Part shown: piece after piece, positions 32,328 to 43,533 of the stretch
Position numbering within the stretch: the stretch's first letter is position 1
How the letters are laid out: every line of letters starts with the position of its first letter
From: an uncultured Oscillospiraceae bacterium
GTDB taxonomy: Bacteria > Bacillota > Clostridia > Oscillospirales > Ruminococcaceae
Direction: 5' to 3'
DNA length: 64,000 bases
NCBI GenBank assembly: GCA_934539585.1
Contig: CAKTCT010000010.1
Coordinates: 13,565 to 77,564 of the forward strand
The notes under the pieces: generated by a model
The model's database searches: none
Told to the model about the DNA's origin: nothing
The model's input: the letters and a program-made list of their open reading frames with translations, nothing else
Program-made: the position numbers and the translations under genes

Positions 32328-32382
32328 AAACAGGTTCCTTCCGTTTTTATTTCGGGTGCGCCGGGGGTGGAAGCGGTTGAGG

Positions 32383-35300
32383 TTATGACGACGACCTCCT
32401 TTCCCGTTTGCGCCTCAGGCGATTCCCGAGGATCAGGCTGCCCGCCGTAAGGAGAAGGCCGCCTGCTGCATACCATTGAACGCCCGGTCCGCCGGTGTTG
32501 GGCAAGGCGTAACAAGCGGTGTTTACCGCCTGGATGGTAACATCTTGGGTGATGGTAAAGGTGTACGCGCCGTTTGCGTCGGTTTCCAGGAGGGTGTCGC
32601 CTTGCCTGAAGGTGAGCTGGAAGCCGTCGTGGGCCGTTTCCGTAATGGTCACGGTGGCGCCGTAGGGAATCTCAATGGGCTCGCTGGTTTCTCCGCCAGC
32701 CAGAGAGAGGGTCTTTTCCTCCGTCTTTCCGTCCTTGGTGGTGTAGGAGATGCGGAAGGGGAACTTGGTGGTGACGGTGCTGTTCTGAAGGAGTTTGGTC
32801 AGGGTCAGCTTCTGGTCCGTGTGGTTGTTTTTCACCTGGAGGGTGGAGCCGTCCAGGGAGATCAGGGGGTTTTCGGCCCCATCAGGGAGGGTGACGTTGC
32901 CCTGGGCATCCACATGGAGGGTGATGGGGGTCTCCAGCCGGACGAAGCCCTCGGGGGCGGCGATTTCCGTCAGGGTGTAGGTCCCGGGGAGGAGGCCGGA
33001 GAGGGTGAGGAGGCCGGAGTCGTTGACCACCAGCTCCGTTGTAGTGGACTGCTCCGCGGCGGGATCAACGGGGACGATGTTCCACTTCTGGGCGGGGCTG
33101 CCGTTGTCGTCCCAGAACTGAATCTTCGTTCCGTCCTGGACAGTGGCCCCATTCAGGTCCAGGACGCGGTTCTGGGCGTCCTTATCGTCGCTGAGGGCCG
33201 CGATGCGGGGCTTGATTTTAAGGGTGCCGTCTCCGTTGACGGAGAGGTACCACTTCTGGTAGTCGTTGGCGGGGGTTTCCGAGGTGTCCCGGTAGAAATG
33301 AACCGTGGTGCCGTTGGCGAATTTGCCGTTGGAGTCCAGGTCGAGCCACTTTTTCAACGAATCGCTAAGGAAGCTGTAAGAGCCGTCGTCGTTGCGGTAA
33401 ATCCGGAGCTTTTCGGCGTTATCCACGCTTCTGGGCCGCAGGACGGCGTTTTCGCCGGAGTCTTTGCCCAGGACCCAGTCGGGATTCCCGGCCAGGGCGA
33501 TGTAGTAAAGCTGGGTGGAGACGCCGTTTTCGTCAAAGTCGATAAGCTCGCTGGCGGAGGCGGGGACGGTGTAGCTGCCGCCGCCGTTGCTGACGAAGCG
33601 GACCGTTTCCTCCTGGTCGTTTTTCAGGGAGAATTTCGCGCCGGAAAGGGCCTTGCCGTCGGCGGTGAGCTTTTGCAGCTTCAGGCCCACGGAGTTCAGG
33701 GTGTTGGTATAGAGCACGGAATTGGCCGAATCCTTGATGATGGTGCCCACCGCATTAGTCCCGGTGCTGACCACGCCGTTGACGGTGTTGGTCACGGTGT
33801 AGCCGCCGGTGTCCAGTTCGGTGATCTTGTAGCGGAGGCCGATGGGGAGGTATTCGATCTTGATGGACTCCCCGGCTTTCAGGGTAAACTCGCTGCCGTC
33901 GTGGAGGACCAGGTCGTTTTCGGTGCCGTTGGCGGTGTACTTGGTGTAGGCGTAGTCGTCCACAATCTCCTCGCCGTTCTGGCTGTAAAACCGGATCTCG
34001 AACCCGAATTCCTTATCGGAGTCATCGTCGCCCACGACCTCCTTCTTCACGATGAGGTCGCCGGTGGTCTGCTCGATGTTCACGCCGGAGACGGAGGGGA
34101 GGGTGAAGTTCATGTAGCAGGTGGAGCCGGAAGCGCCCCGCTCGGTGTAGAAGAAGGTCAGGGTGTGCTCGCCGATCTTATTCTCTTTATCATTCAGGTA
34201 GTCCCAGAGGTTCACGTACTCGCCCACGGAGGAGTGGACGCCGCCGATGTCGCAGACCAGCTGATTATCCAGGAAGACCCACATGTCGTCGTCGCCGAAG
34301 AAGTAGTACTCCAGGGGGCCGACGTAGTCCGCGGTGAGGTGGAATTTCACGGCGTACTGCATGCCGAAGAAGGAGTTGTGGGCGTTTCCGTCGTCGCTGA
34401 CGGGAAAATCGGTGGATTCAGCGTTGTCAGCTGAATCATTCCATTTTCCACCAATGTCATCACTGCTTTTAAAGCCCTGATAATAAATAGGATTCGAAAT
34501 GCTGCCAAAATTCGGGTCGGTCTTATCTTTGGCCGCATCCATGGGCCAGAAGTCATTTGTAAGAATACTGTTCTGCCATGAAAGACCGCTATTCACACCA
34601 TCCCAAATTCTGCCTTCTTTAGGAGAGGGATGGAAGAATTCCTGTAAGCCATCAATGGTGCCCAGGCCGTTTACGTAGGCAGAGGAGAGGGTGTAGGTGT
34701 CGCCGACACGGGAGAAGGTCAGACTGCTGTTTTCGTAGGTGTGCTTCCCATTGGCGGTGCCTTCGTTGAAAAGATTGGGTGCAACAAGATATTCGTTATA
34801 GACGATTTTTCCTTCGGAGAGACTGTTAACCAGCCCAAAAGTGCATCCAAAGTTACCCTTATTGCTCCCTCCATCGCCGCTTGCCTTATTAAGATATACG
34901 CCGCCAAATTTGTAGTTTGCCATGCCGGTGCCGCAGTTAGCGTTGCCGAAGGCGAGAACATCACAGTAGGACCTCCAGGTCCGCACACCGTTCCGGCTGG
35001 TGCCGTAGTTAGACTCTATATTGATACCAGTAATGCCGGTCTTCCATCTGCCTGCACTGTTCTTCCCGCTGGAAATATCGTAATCATAGAAGGTGGCGGG
35101 GGCCGTGAAGTCGGCTTTCTTCACATTGTACACCATCCGCAGGACGCTGTTTTCCTTGATGTAGATCACGTCGTCCCGGGTGATGTCGCTGCGGTTGGTG
35201 AAGTGGACGTTGGGGCCGTAGATGTCCCAGTCGTCCCGGCTGGTGCTGGCGGCGCTTCTGCCGTCCTTGAGCACCCAGACCTCCGACAGGGTGTAGCTGT

Positions 35301-37095
35301 CGCTGTCGATGAGCTTGTTGACGTAGGAGGGGTTGGGGGACTTGATGTACTCGAAGGCGTTGCCGGTGTACATCTCGGTCAGTTCGTCCGCGGTATCGAC
35401 TGTATAGAGGTTGGTCTTATCGCCGGCGTTTTTCTGGGTCTGCCCGCCGGTTTTTACAAGATAAAGGAATTTTGTAGGATTGGGCTTGTTGTTTTCGGGC
35501 GTCTTGGCTGTTCCCTCGTTGGCCACAGCGCTGGTATCAAAAACTGTCAGCTGTTTATCGCCGCTGGTGGTAAACCGCGGGATATTGGCGTAATACTGCA
35601 CCGTATAATGGGGGTTGGCGGTGGAGGCCCGGAGGACCAGCTCGCTGCCGTCCAGCTCCGCGGTAAGGGTGGGGACCTGGGCGTTCAGGGGCATGTAGAC
35701 GCTGTTTGTTTCGGTGAGCTGTTCTTCGTCCACCTGGAGGGCGGCGATCCGGATGCCCAGGTCGGCCTCGGGGGCGGCGTCGGCAATGGCCGCCAGCTGC
35801 TCTGTCAGGGGAGCCAGGGTGCTTTCCTTCATCGCCACGTCGGCGTAGACCCGATGGCCGGAAAGGTCCAGCTCCTGGCCGTTGTCGGTGAGGGTGACGC
35901 TGCGCAGCACCAGGATGCCGGGGTCCTCGCCGTAGGCGTCCTGGACGGAGCCGGAGACGGCCTGCTGACGGTCCTCGCTGACCGGAGACAGGGCGACTTC
36001 CGCGGTTTCGGGCAAAGCTTCGCCCTCCACCCGGAGGGTCACGGAAATTTCGTGGTCCTCGTAGGTGAATTCCTGGCTGGCGTCGGCGAAGCAGTCCTCG
36101 GTATGGGTGTGCTCCTCCTTGCCGCAGACCGGCGCGCCGGTCTCATCGAAGCAGTCCTCGGTGTGGACGTGCTCCTCTTTGCCGCATTTCGGCTCTCTGG
36201 GCGGGGTGTTTTCCGGCAAAGTGCCGTAGCCTTGGATTTCCGGGTCGGAAAGGGAGAGGGTCAGGGCGGAGACAGCGGTCTCCCCGAACATCACCGTCAC
36301 CGTTTCGCCGGAGCAGTCAACGACCACGCCGACGGTATCGTCAAAAAAGATCAGGTCGCCGGACTTCGGGGTCCAGGCCACGGAATAGAGGCCCTGGTCC
36401 CGGAGGGCTTCCACCCACGCCGCGCAGTCTGCGGACTGGGGGAAGGCGGTTTCCGGCACATTGGCATAATGGAGGCAGAAGGAGACGAACAGGGCGTCCC
36501 ATTTCCCGTAGGGCTCCCCGTACCACTGGCCGTAGCGGCTGTAAAAAAGGACAGTGCCGTCCTCGGCCACCTGGTAGTTGTGCAGGCTCTGGGTGTAGCC
36601 CATCTGGCTCCGGGCAATGGCGGCCACGTCCTCCGCCCAGTTCCCGGTAAGGGCAGGAAGGGTCCGCTCCCAGACCGCGGCGTCCTCCACGTCCGCGTCA
36701 GGGTCGGCGTAGCAGGACAGGGTGTGGGTGTGCTCCTCCTTCTGGCAGATGAGATTTCCGGTATAGCAAGCCTCGGTATGGGTATGGCCGGGGGTCTCCG
36801 GCAGCGAGCATACCAGCTGGCCGTTTTCGTCGAAACATTCGTCGGAGTGGGTGTGGCCCTGGCTTTCCTCCTGGCCGCAGGAGAGAACGTAATTATCGTA
36901 GCAAGTGCCGCCGTGTACGTGTTCCGTCTTGCCGCAGAAGGTATCTCCCGTCATGGTGATGGCGGGAAGGATCAACGCGTAAGTGGTGCAGAAAACAACG
37001 ATGCAGGACAGGACCGTGACCAGCTTCCGCCACGCATTTCTGCGGGCGTGGGCCTTCACATACCGTTCCGTTCGTTCCGGCAGACTGATCTGCAT
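32383..37095 (-). CDS. Giant LPXTG surface adhesin, probable pilus tip protein
   Basis: This protein has about 1570 residues. In order it has a signal/anchor helix (about 24-48), four Cys/His knuckles (C-x(4-7)-H-x-H-x3-C, about 54-128), a CHAP-like domain (about 155-270) and two more knuckles (about 304-335). A long beta-rich region follows, then a fibro-slime/PA14-like block with FFGDDDMWVFLDNQLVCDIG, SpaA/Cna-B repeats, a ricin-type lectin domain with QKWYL and QKWNI, further Cna-B repeats and LPNTG with a basic tail. The ATG at 37095 has GGAGG 8 bases upstream. The CHAP-like domain lacks the usual Cys and His, so it is probably not an active amidase. The lectin and PA14-like parts suggest glycan binding. 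Confidence 0.88.
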   Translation of the reverse strand: MQISLPERTERYVKAHARRNAWRKLVTVLSCIVVFCTTYALILPAITMTGDTFCGKTEHVHGGTCYDNYVLSCGQEESQGHTHSDECFDENGQLVCSLPETPGHTHTEACYTGNLICQKEEHTHTLSCYADPDADVEDAAVWERTLPALTGNWAEDVAAIARSQMGYTQSLHNYQVAEDGTVLFYSRYGQWYGEPYGKWDALFVSFCLHYANVPETAFPQSADCAAWVEALRDQGLYSVAWTPKSGDLIFFDDTVGVVVDCSGETVTVMFGETAVSALTLSLSDPEIQGYGTLPENTPPREPKCGKEEHVHTEDCFDETGAPVCGKEEHTHTEDCFADASQEFTYEDHEISVTLRVEGEALPETAEVALSPVSEDRQQAVSGSVQDAYGEDPGILVLRSVTLTDNGQELDLSGHRVYADVAMKESTLAPLTEQLAAIADAAPEADLGIRIAALQVDEEQLTETNSVYMPLNAQVPTLTAELDGSELVLRASTANPHYTVQYYANIPRFTTSGDKQLTVFDTSAVANEGTAKTPENNKPNPTKFLYLVKTGGQTQKNAGDKTNLYTVDTADELTEMYTGNAFEYIKSPNPSYVNKLIDSDSYTLSEVWVLKDGRSAASTSRDDWDIYGPNVHFTNRSDITRDDVIYIKENSVLRMVYNVKKADFTAPATFYDYDISSGKNSAGRWKTGITGINIESNYGTSRNGVRTWRSYCDVLAFGNANCGTGMANYKFGGVYLNKASGDGGSNKGNFGCTFGLVNSLSEGKIVYNEYLVAPNLFNEGTANGKHTYENSSLTFSRVGDTYTLSSAYVNGLGTIDGLQEFFHPSPKEGRIWDGVNSGLSWQNSILTNDFWPMDAAKDKTDPNFGSISNPIYYQGFKSSDDIGGKWNDSADNAESTDFPVSDDGNAHNSFFGMQYAVKFHLTADYVGPLEYYFFGDDDMWVFLDNQLVCDIGGVHSSVGEYVNLWDYLNDKENKIGEHTLTFFYTERGASGSTCYMNFTLPSVSGVNIEQTTGDLIVKKEVVGDDDSDKEFGFEIRFYSQNGEEIVDDYAYTKYTANGTENDLVLHDGSEFTLKAGESIKIEYLPIGLRYKITELDTGGYTVTNTVNGVVSTGTNAVGTIIKDSANSVLYTNTLNSVGLKLQKLTADGKALSGAKFSLKNDQEETVRFVSNGGGSYTVPASASELIDFDENGVSTQLYYIALAGNPDWVLGKDSGENAVLRPRSVDNAEKLRIYRNDDGSYSFLSDSLKKWLDLDSNGKFANGTTVHFYRDTSETPANDYQKWYLSVNGDGTLKIKPRIAALSDDKDAQNRVLDLNGATVQDGTKIQFWDDNGSPAQKWNIVPVDPAAEQSTTTELVVNDSGLLTLSGLLPGTYTLTEIAAPEGFVRLETPITLHVDAQGNVTLPDGAENPLISLDGSTLQVKNNHTDQKLTLTKLLQNSTVTTKFPFRISYTTKDGKTEEKTLSLAGGETSEPIEIPYGATVTITETAHDGFQLTFRQGDTLLETDANGAYTFTITQDVTIQAVNTACYALPNTGGPGVQWYAAGGLLLTAGSLILGNRLRRKRERRSSS

Positions 37096-37113
37096 GACCA
37101 TTTCCTCCCCTTT

Positions 37114-37704
37114 CTATCGCACTGGGCCGAATTCGCTGAGAGGCCATATTCGAAAAATCACTTTTCCTACGATCTGGTCCCGGGAAATACAGCCCACTGT
37201 AGTGTTTCTGGAATCCACGGAGACCGAACGGTTATCCCCCATGAGGAAATACCGTTCGTCCGGGACCTGATAGGGCAGCTGGATGTTGGTCTCGCCGTAA
37301 GCCTTTTCGGTGAGATACGGCTCCTCCAGGGGGCTGCCGTTGACGGAGACGTTGCCGTCGGCGTCCAGGTCCACCCAATCGCCGGGACCGGCGATATAGC
37401 GCTTGATCAGGAGCTTGTTGCCGTGGTAGAACGCCGCCACGTCGCCGGGCTCAAACCTGGCGTTCTTCACGCTGATGACGATCTGACCGTCCACCAGGGT
37501 GGGCGACATGGAGCTGCCGTATATCCGCAGCACCGGCATCCACAGGGTGGCCACCAGGACCGCCAGGGCCGCCACCACGATGAGGATGGCGATGGTGCTG
37601 CGCAGGGTCCGGCTGTAACGGCTCTTGTACCGCAGGCGGACCAGCTCCCCTTCGATCTGTTCCGTCGTGGGCAGATCGACGGAGTCGGTTTTGCGCTTTC
37701 TCAT
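37114..37704 (-). CDS. lepB: Signal peptidase I
   Basis: This 196-residue membrane-bound serine/lysine protease has one N-terminal helix (about 35-57). The Ser is in IYGSSMSPTLVDGQ and the Lys in LLIKRYIAGPGD; MGDNRSVSVDSR is the conserved box E. It is the first gene of the pilus operon, as in other Gram-positive pilus islands where a dedicated SipA-type peptidase or chaperone helps pilin export. The catalytic dyad is intact here, so it can act as a real peptidase. AAGGGGG lies before the ATG. Confidence 0.93.
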   Translation of the reverse strand: MRKRKTDSVDLPTTEQIEGELVRLRYKSRYSRTLRSTIAILIVVAALAVLVATLWMPVLRIYGSSMSPTLVDGQIVISVKNARFEPGDVAAFYHGNKLLIKRYIAGPGDWVDLDADGNVSVNGSPLEEPYLTEKAYGETNIQLPYQVPDERYFLMGDNRSVSVDSRNTTVGCISRDQIVGKVIFRIWPLSEFGPVR

Positions 37705-37737
37705 GTCAATCAGCCCCCTTCGTCAACGGTTTCAGCC

Positions 37738-37757
37738 TTTTGGTTTATTTACCAAAA
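37738..37757. promoter_or_regulatory. Inverted repeat at the pilus transcription start, candidate operator
   Basis: TTTTGGT (37738-37744) and ACCAAAA (37751-37757) form a perfect 7-bp inverted repeat with a 6-bp gap. It lies immediately downstream of the -10 and covers the expected start point, so a bound repressor would block initiation. Confidence 0.5.
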
Positions 37758-37785
37758 TTATAGTACGCCGCCCATGTCAAGTCAA
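37757..37785 (-). promoter_or_regulatory. Promoter of the pilus operon
   Basis: On the minus strand TTGACT (37780-37785) and a perfect TATAAT (37757-37762) are separated by 17 bp, 52 bp before the signal peptidase ATG. It is a strong sigma-A promoter, flanked by an inverted repeat downstream and direct repeats upstream. Confidence 0.8.
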
Positions 37786-37802
37786 CCACGGACAGGTAAC
37801 GA

Positions 37803-37831
37803 TTTGTATATTCAGCTAACTTTTGTATATT
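37803..37831. promoter_or_regulatory. Direct repeats upstream of the pilus promoter
   Basis: TTTGTATATT occurs twice (37803-37812 and 37822-37831) with a 19-bp period, about 17-46 bp upstream of the -35. An AT-rich repeated site on nearly the same face of the helix suits a dimeric activator or a repressor with two half-sites. Confidence 0.45.
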
Positions 37832-37893
37832 TGTAAAAGGAGGGCAATTCCGGTCCCTTGTCCACTTGGATATTTTGCCCGTCCCATTTTCAG

Positions 37894-37927
37894 AAAAAAG
37901 GCGGACAGTACGCCTGCCCGCCTCTTT
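37894..37927 (-). terminator. Terminator of the gyrA transcript
   Basis: On the minus strand the stem AGGCGGGCAG/CTGTCCGCCT (one G-T pair) with a 6-nt loop is followed by TTTTTT, a few bases after the gyrA stop. Confidence 0.85.
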
Positions 37928-37937
37928 TCTGAAGAGA

Positions 37938-40514
<2,577 letters not shown>

Positions 40515-40517
40515 GAG

Positions 40518-41261
40518 TTAATCCTCCTTTGCCGCGCCGTTCCGGGATTCGTCCTGCCGGACCTCATAGCGTCCGCCCAGGGCGTTTTTCAAAAGCTCCG
40601 TCAGCTGCGGCAGCGTTTCCGGGTCCACGCAGCGCTTGGGGATGGCGAACATCTTCTCCCGGCTGACGATGATCAGGAAAAGATCGGGGAATTCCGTGGC
40701 GGAAACCGCAGGGGCATCGAAGCCCAGGAGGAATTTCCCCTCCTCCTGGGGCAGGAGCAGGCCGTCGGGGCAGATTTCCAGGTGATAGGTATCCCGGGAA
40801 AGGGACACCGCCCGGGATACCGACCGGACGTGCTTGGCGGGAAGGTACCACATAAAGCCGATGACAATCAGCGCCAGGGCCCCCAGCAGGTATCCCATGG
40901 CGTAGTCCGGCTTGACGATGACCGCCTGAAGGTAGAACACCGCGATGATCCCCAGGATCACGGTGTAGATGATATTTTTCCTGAAAAGGGTCTTTTTCTG
41001 GAAGTAGCGGAGGGCCCTGGCCGTCTCCTCCGGGGTCAGGTCGTAGTCGATGGGGATGCCGGACATGGAATCCTCCACCCGCTCGCCCTTGACGAAGGGG
41101 GCGGTCTTTTCGTAGTTGTCCAGGTCCAGGCCCTGGTCGGGGACGATGTCCTTTTCATCGCCGACGGCCGTTTCCTCCGGGGCCGCCTGGTCAAAGATGT
41201 CGGCAGGCTTTCCGGAAGGGGTCTCCGGCTCCTCCGGAAGTTTTTTTTCTTCTTCGTTCAT
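40518..41261 (-). CDS. YcxB-like membrane protein of unknown function
   Basis: This 247-residue protein has an acidic, disordered-looking N-terminus (about 1-65), two membrane helices (about 96-112 and 122-140) and a C-terminal domain. That domain resembles the YcxB-type fold, with EEGKFLLGFDAPAVSATEF and SREKMFAIPKRCVDPE. It is inserted between gyrB and gyrA, 13 bp after gyrB and 3 bp before gyrA, so it is cotranscribed with gyrase. GGAGG precedes the ATG. There is no known link to gyrase. Confidence 0.82.
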   Translation of the reverse strand: MNEEEKKLPEEPETPSGKPADIFDQAAPEETAVGDEKDIVPDQGLDLDNYEKTAPFVKGERVEDSMSGIPIDYDLTPEETARALRYFQKKTLFRKNIIYTVILGIIAVFYLQAVIVKPDYAMGYLLGALALIVIGFMWYLPAKHVRSVSRAVSLSRDTYHLEICPDGLLLPQEEGKFLLGFDAPAVSATEFPDLFLIIVSREKMFAIPKRCVDPETLPQLTELLKNALGGRYEVRQDESRNGAAKED

Positions 41262-41274
41262 GGAAAGTCCTCCG

Positions 41275-43206
41275 TCAGATGTCCAGGTTCCGGACGAACC
41301 GGGCGTTGCGTTCGATAAATTCCTTCCGGGGCTCCACCTTGTCGCCCATGAGGATGGTGAAGGTGGTGTCCGCCTGGGCGGCGTCCTCCAGGTTTACCCG
41401 GACGATGGTGCGGTTGGAGGGGTCCATGGTGGTCTCCCACAGCTGGGAGGGGTCCATCTCACCGAGGCCCTTGTACCGCTGGACGTCCACCTTGGCGTCG
41501 GTGCCGCTGCTCAGCTCGGCGATGTATTTGTCCCGCTCCTTTTCGCTGAAGGCGTAGTAGAACTTCTTCCCCCGGGCCACCCGGAACAGGGGCGGCTGGG
41601 CGAAGTAGATGTGTCCCTGCTCCACCAGGGGCCGCATATAGCGGAAGAAGAAGGTCAGGAGCAGCGTCCGGATGTGGGAGCCGTCCACGTCGGCGTCGGC
41701 CATGATGATGATCTTGCCGTAGCGGAGCTTGGCGGGGTCCAGGTCCTCGCCGATGCCGCAGCCCAGGGCCAGAACCACCGGCATGAGCTTCTCGTTGCTG
41801 TAAACCTTATCCAGCCGGGCCTTTTCCACGTTCAGCATCTTGCCCCACAGAGGGAGGATAGCCTGGTACCGCCGGTCCCGTCCTTCCTTGGCGGAGCCGC
41901 CTGCGGAATCGCCCTCGACGATGAAGATTTCGGTCAGGGTGTTGTCCTTGGAGGTGCAGTCGGCCAGCTTTCCGGGGAGTCCGCCGGAATCCAGGGCGGA
42001 TTTCCGCCGGGTCAGGTCCCGGGCTTTCCGGGCGGCCTCCCGGGCCCGCTGGGCGCCGATGGCCTTTTCGAAAATCATCTTGGCGATGACGGGGTTTTCC
42101 TCAAAATAAGCGTCCAGGCCGCTGTAAACCATATTTTCCACCAGAGGCCGGGCCTCGGTATTGCCCAGCTTGCCCTTGGTCTGGCCCTCGAACTCACATT
42201 CCGTGAGCTTGACGCTGATGATGGCGGTGATGCCCTCCCGGACGTCGTCGCCGGAAAGGTTCTGGTCGTTGTCCTTCAGGAGCTTATGGCGGCGGCCGTA
42301 GTCGTTGAACACCCGGGTCAGGGCGTTTTTGAAGCCGGTCTCGTGGGTGCCGCCGTCGATGGTGTGGATGTCGTTGGCGAAGGACTTGATGACCTCATAG
42401 TAGCTGGTGTTGTACTGCAGGGCCACCTCGGCGGACGCGCCGTTTTCCTCCTTGGAGAGGTAGATGGGGGCGGGGTGGATGGGGTCCTTGTTCTGGTTCA
42501 AAAACTCCACGAAGGACCGGATGCCGCCCTCGTAGTGGAGGACCTCCTGCTGGATGTTCTCCGGGTCCCGGTTGTCGGTGAAGATGATCTTGATGCCGGC
42601 GTTCAGAAACGCCTGCTCCCGGAGCCGGGTGAGAAGGGTGTCATAGACGAAGTTCACGTCCTCGAAAATCTCTGCGTCAGGGCGGAAGGTGACGGTGGTG
42701 CCGGTCCGATCGGTATCGCCGATGATTTTCAGCTCCTCGGTATAGTGGCCCCGGTCGAAGTGCTGGAAGTAGACGTGCTCCCCGTTATAGATGGTCAGCT
42801 CCAGCCACTCGCTGAGGGCGTTGACCACCGACGCGCCCACGCCGTGAAGGCCGCCGGAGACCTTGTACCCGCCGCCGCCGAACTTTCCGCCGGCATGGAG
42901 GATGGTATAGGCCACGGTGGCGGCGGAGATGCCCTCCTTGGGGTGGATGCCCACGGGGATGCCCCGGCCGTTATCGGTGACGCGGACGACGTTATTTTCT
43001 AAGATATCCACGTGAATCTCGTCGCAGAAGCCCGCCATGGCCTCGTCAATGGCGTTGTCCACGATCTCATAGACCAGGTGGTGAAGGCCGTTGATGCCGG
43101 TGGAGCCGATATACATACCCGGGCGCTTCCGGACGGCCTCAAGGCCCTCCAGCACCTGAATCTGACTTTCGTCGTACTGGCTGTGATTGACTGGTTGATT
43201 GCTCAC
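41275..43206 (-). CDS. gyrB: DNA gyrase subunit B
   Basis: This 643-residue GyrB is the ATPase subunit of gyrase. The GHKL ATP site shows VYEIVDNAIDEA, VTDNGRGIPVGIHP and HAGGKFGGGGYKVSGGLHGVG. The TOPRIM part shows FIVEGDSAGGSAKEGRDR and IIIMADADVDGSHIRTLLL. The C-terminus is RNARFVRNLDI. A GTG start follows GGAGG at a 9-base spacing. It is preceded by remB in the order typical of Firmicutes origins. Confidence 0.97.
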   Translation of the reverse strand: MSNQPVNHSQYDESQIQVLEGLEAVRKRPGMYIGSTGINGLHHLVYEIVDNAIDEAMAGFCDEIHVDILENNVVRVTDNGRGIPVGIHPKEGISAATVAYTILHAGGKFGGGGYKVSGGLHGVGASVVNALSEWLELTIYNGEHVYFQHFDRGHYTEELKIIGDTDRTGTTVTFRPDAEIFEDVNFVYDTLLTRLREQAFLNAGIKIIFTDNRDPENIQQEVLHYEGGIRSFVEFLNQNKDPIHPAPIYLSKEENGASAEVALQYNTSYYEVIKSFANDIHTIDGGTHETGFKNALTRVFNDYGRRHKLLKDNDQNLSGDDVREGITAIISVKLTECEFEGQTKGKLGNTEARPLVENMVYSGLDAYFEENPVIAKMIFEKAIGAQRAREAARKARDLTRRKSALDSGGLPGKLADCTSKDNTLTEIFIVEGDSAGGSAKEGRDRRYQAILPLWGKMLNVEKARLDKVYSNEKLMPVVLALGCGIGEDLDPAKLRYGKIIIMADADVDGSHIRTLLLTFFFRYMRPLVEQGHIYFAQPPLFRVARGKKFYYAFSEKERDKYIAELSSGTDAKVDVQRYKGLGEMDPSQLWETTMDPSNRTIVRVNLEDAAQADTTFTILMGDKVEPRKEFIERNARFVRNLDI

Positions 43207-43256
43207 GATTCGGTTCCTCCATTTTCGGATTGGTTTGCGGATGTTCCCCGGACGGT

Positions 43257-43517
43257 TCAGACGCCGATGCCCCGGCGCTGCCGCTTCCGGAGGGTGGCCG
43301 GAGCCAGCTGGGAGAGAAAGAGTTTCCGCTCCCCGTTCTTTTCCCAGACCACCAGGGACTTGGGGATGTCCCCGGTAACGGTGACGACCTCCCCGGCCTT
43401 CTGGGAGCGGCTCAGGAATTCCTTGGTGAATTTTGAGATGGACGCATTTTCGATGTCAAAGACCCCCACCACGTCCTTTTCGTTGAGGATCACTTCGTTT
43501 CCCACATGCAGGTACAT
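43257..43517 (-). CDS. remB: DUF370 regulator RemB/YaaB
   Basis: This 86-residue protein of the RemA/RemB (DUF370) family begins MYLHVGNEVILNEKDVVGVFDIENAS, as in YaaB. RemA relatives are DNA-binding regulators of matrix and osmotic genes in Bacillus; the role of RemB is less clear. Its position between recF and gyrB is the conserved one. The gap to gyrB is 50 bp, to recF 16 bp. Confidence 0.92.
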   Translation of the reverse strand: MYLHVGNEVILNEKDVVGVFDIENASISKFTKEFLSRSQKAGEVVTVTGDIPKSLVVWEKNGERKLFLSQLAPATLRKRQRRGIGV

Positions 43518-43533
43518 AGCACGCCTTTCCGGG

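Noticed and set aside
34741..37836. Plus-strand open frame of 1031 codons opposite the giant adhesin
   Set aside because: The minus strand has an unmistakable LPXTG protein with domains and a start signal. The plus frame has no recognisable domain or initiation signal.
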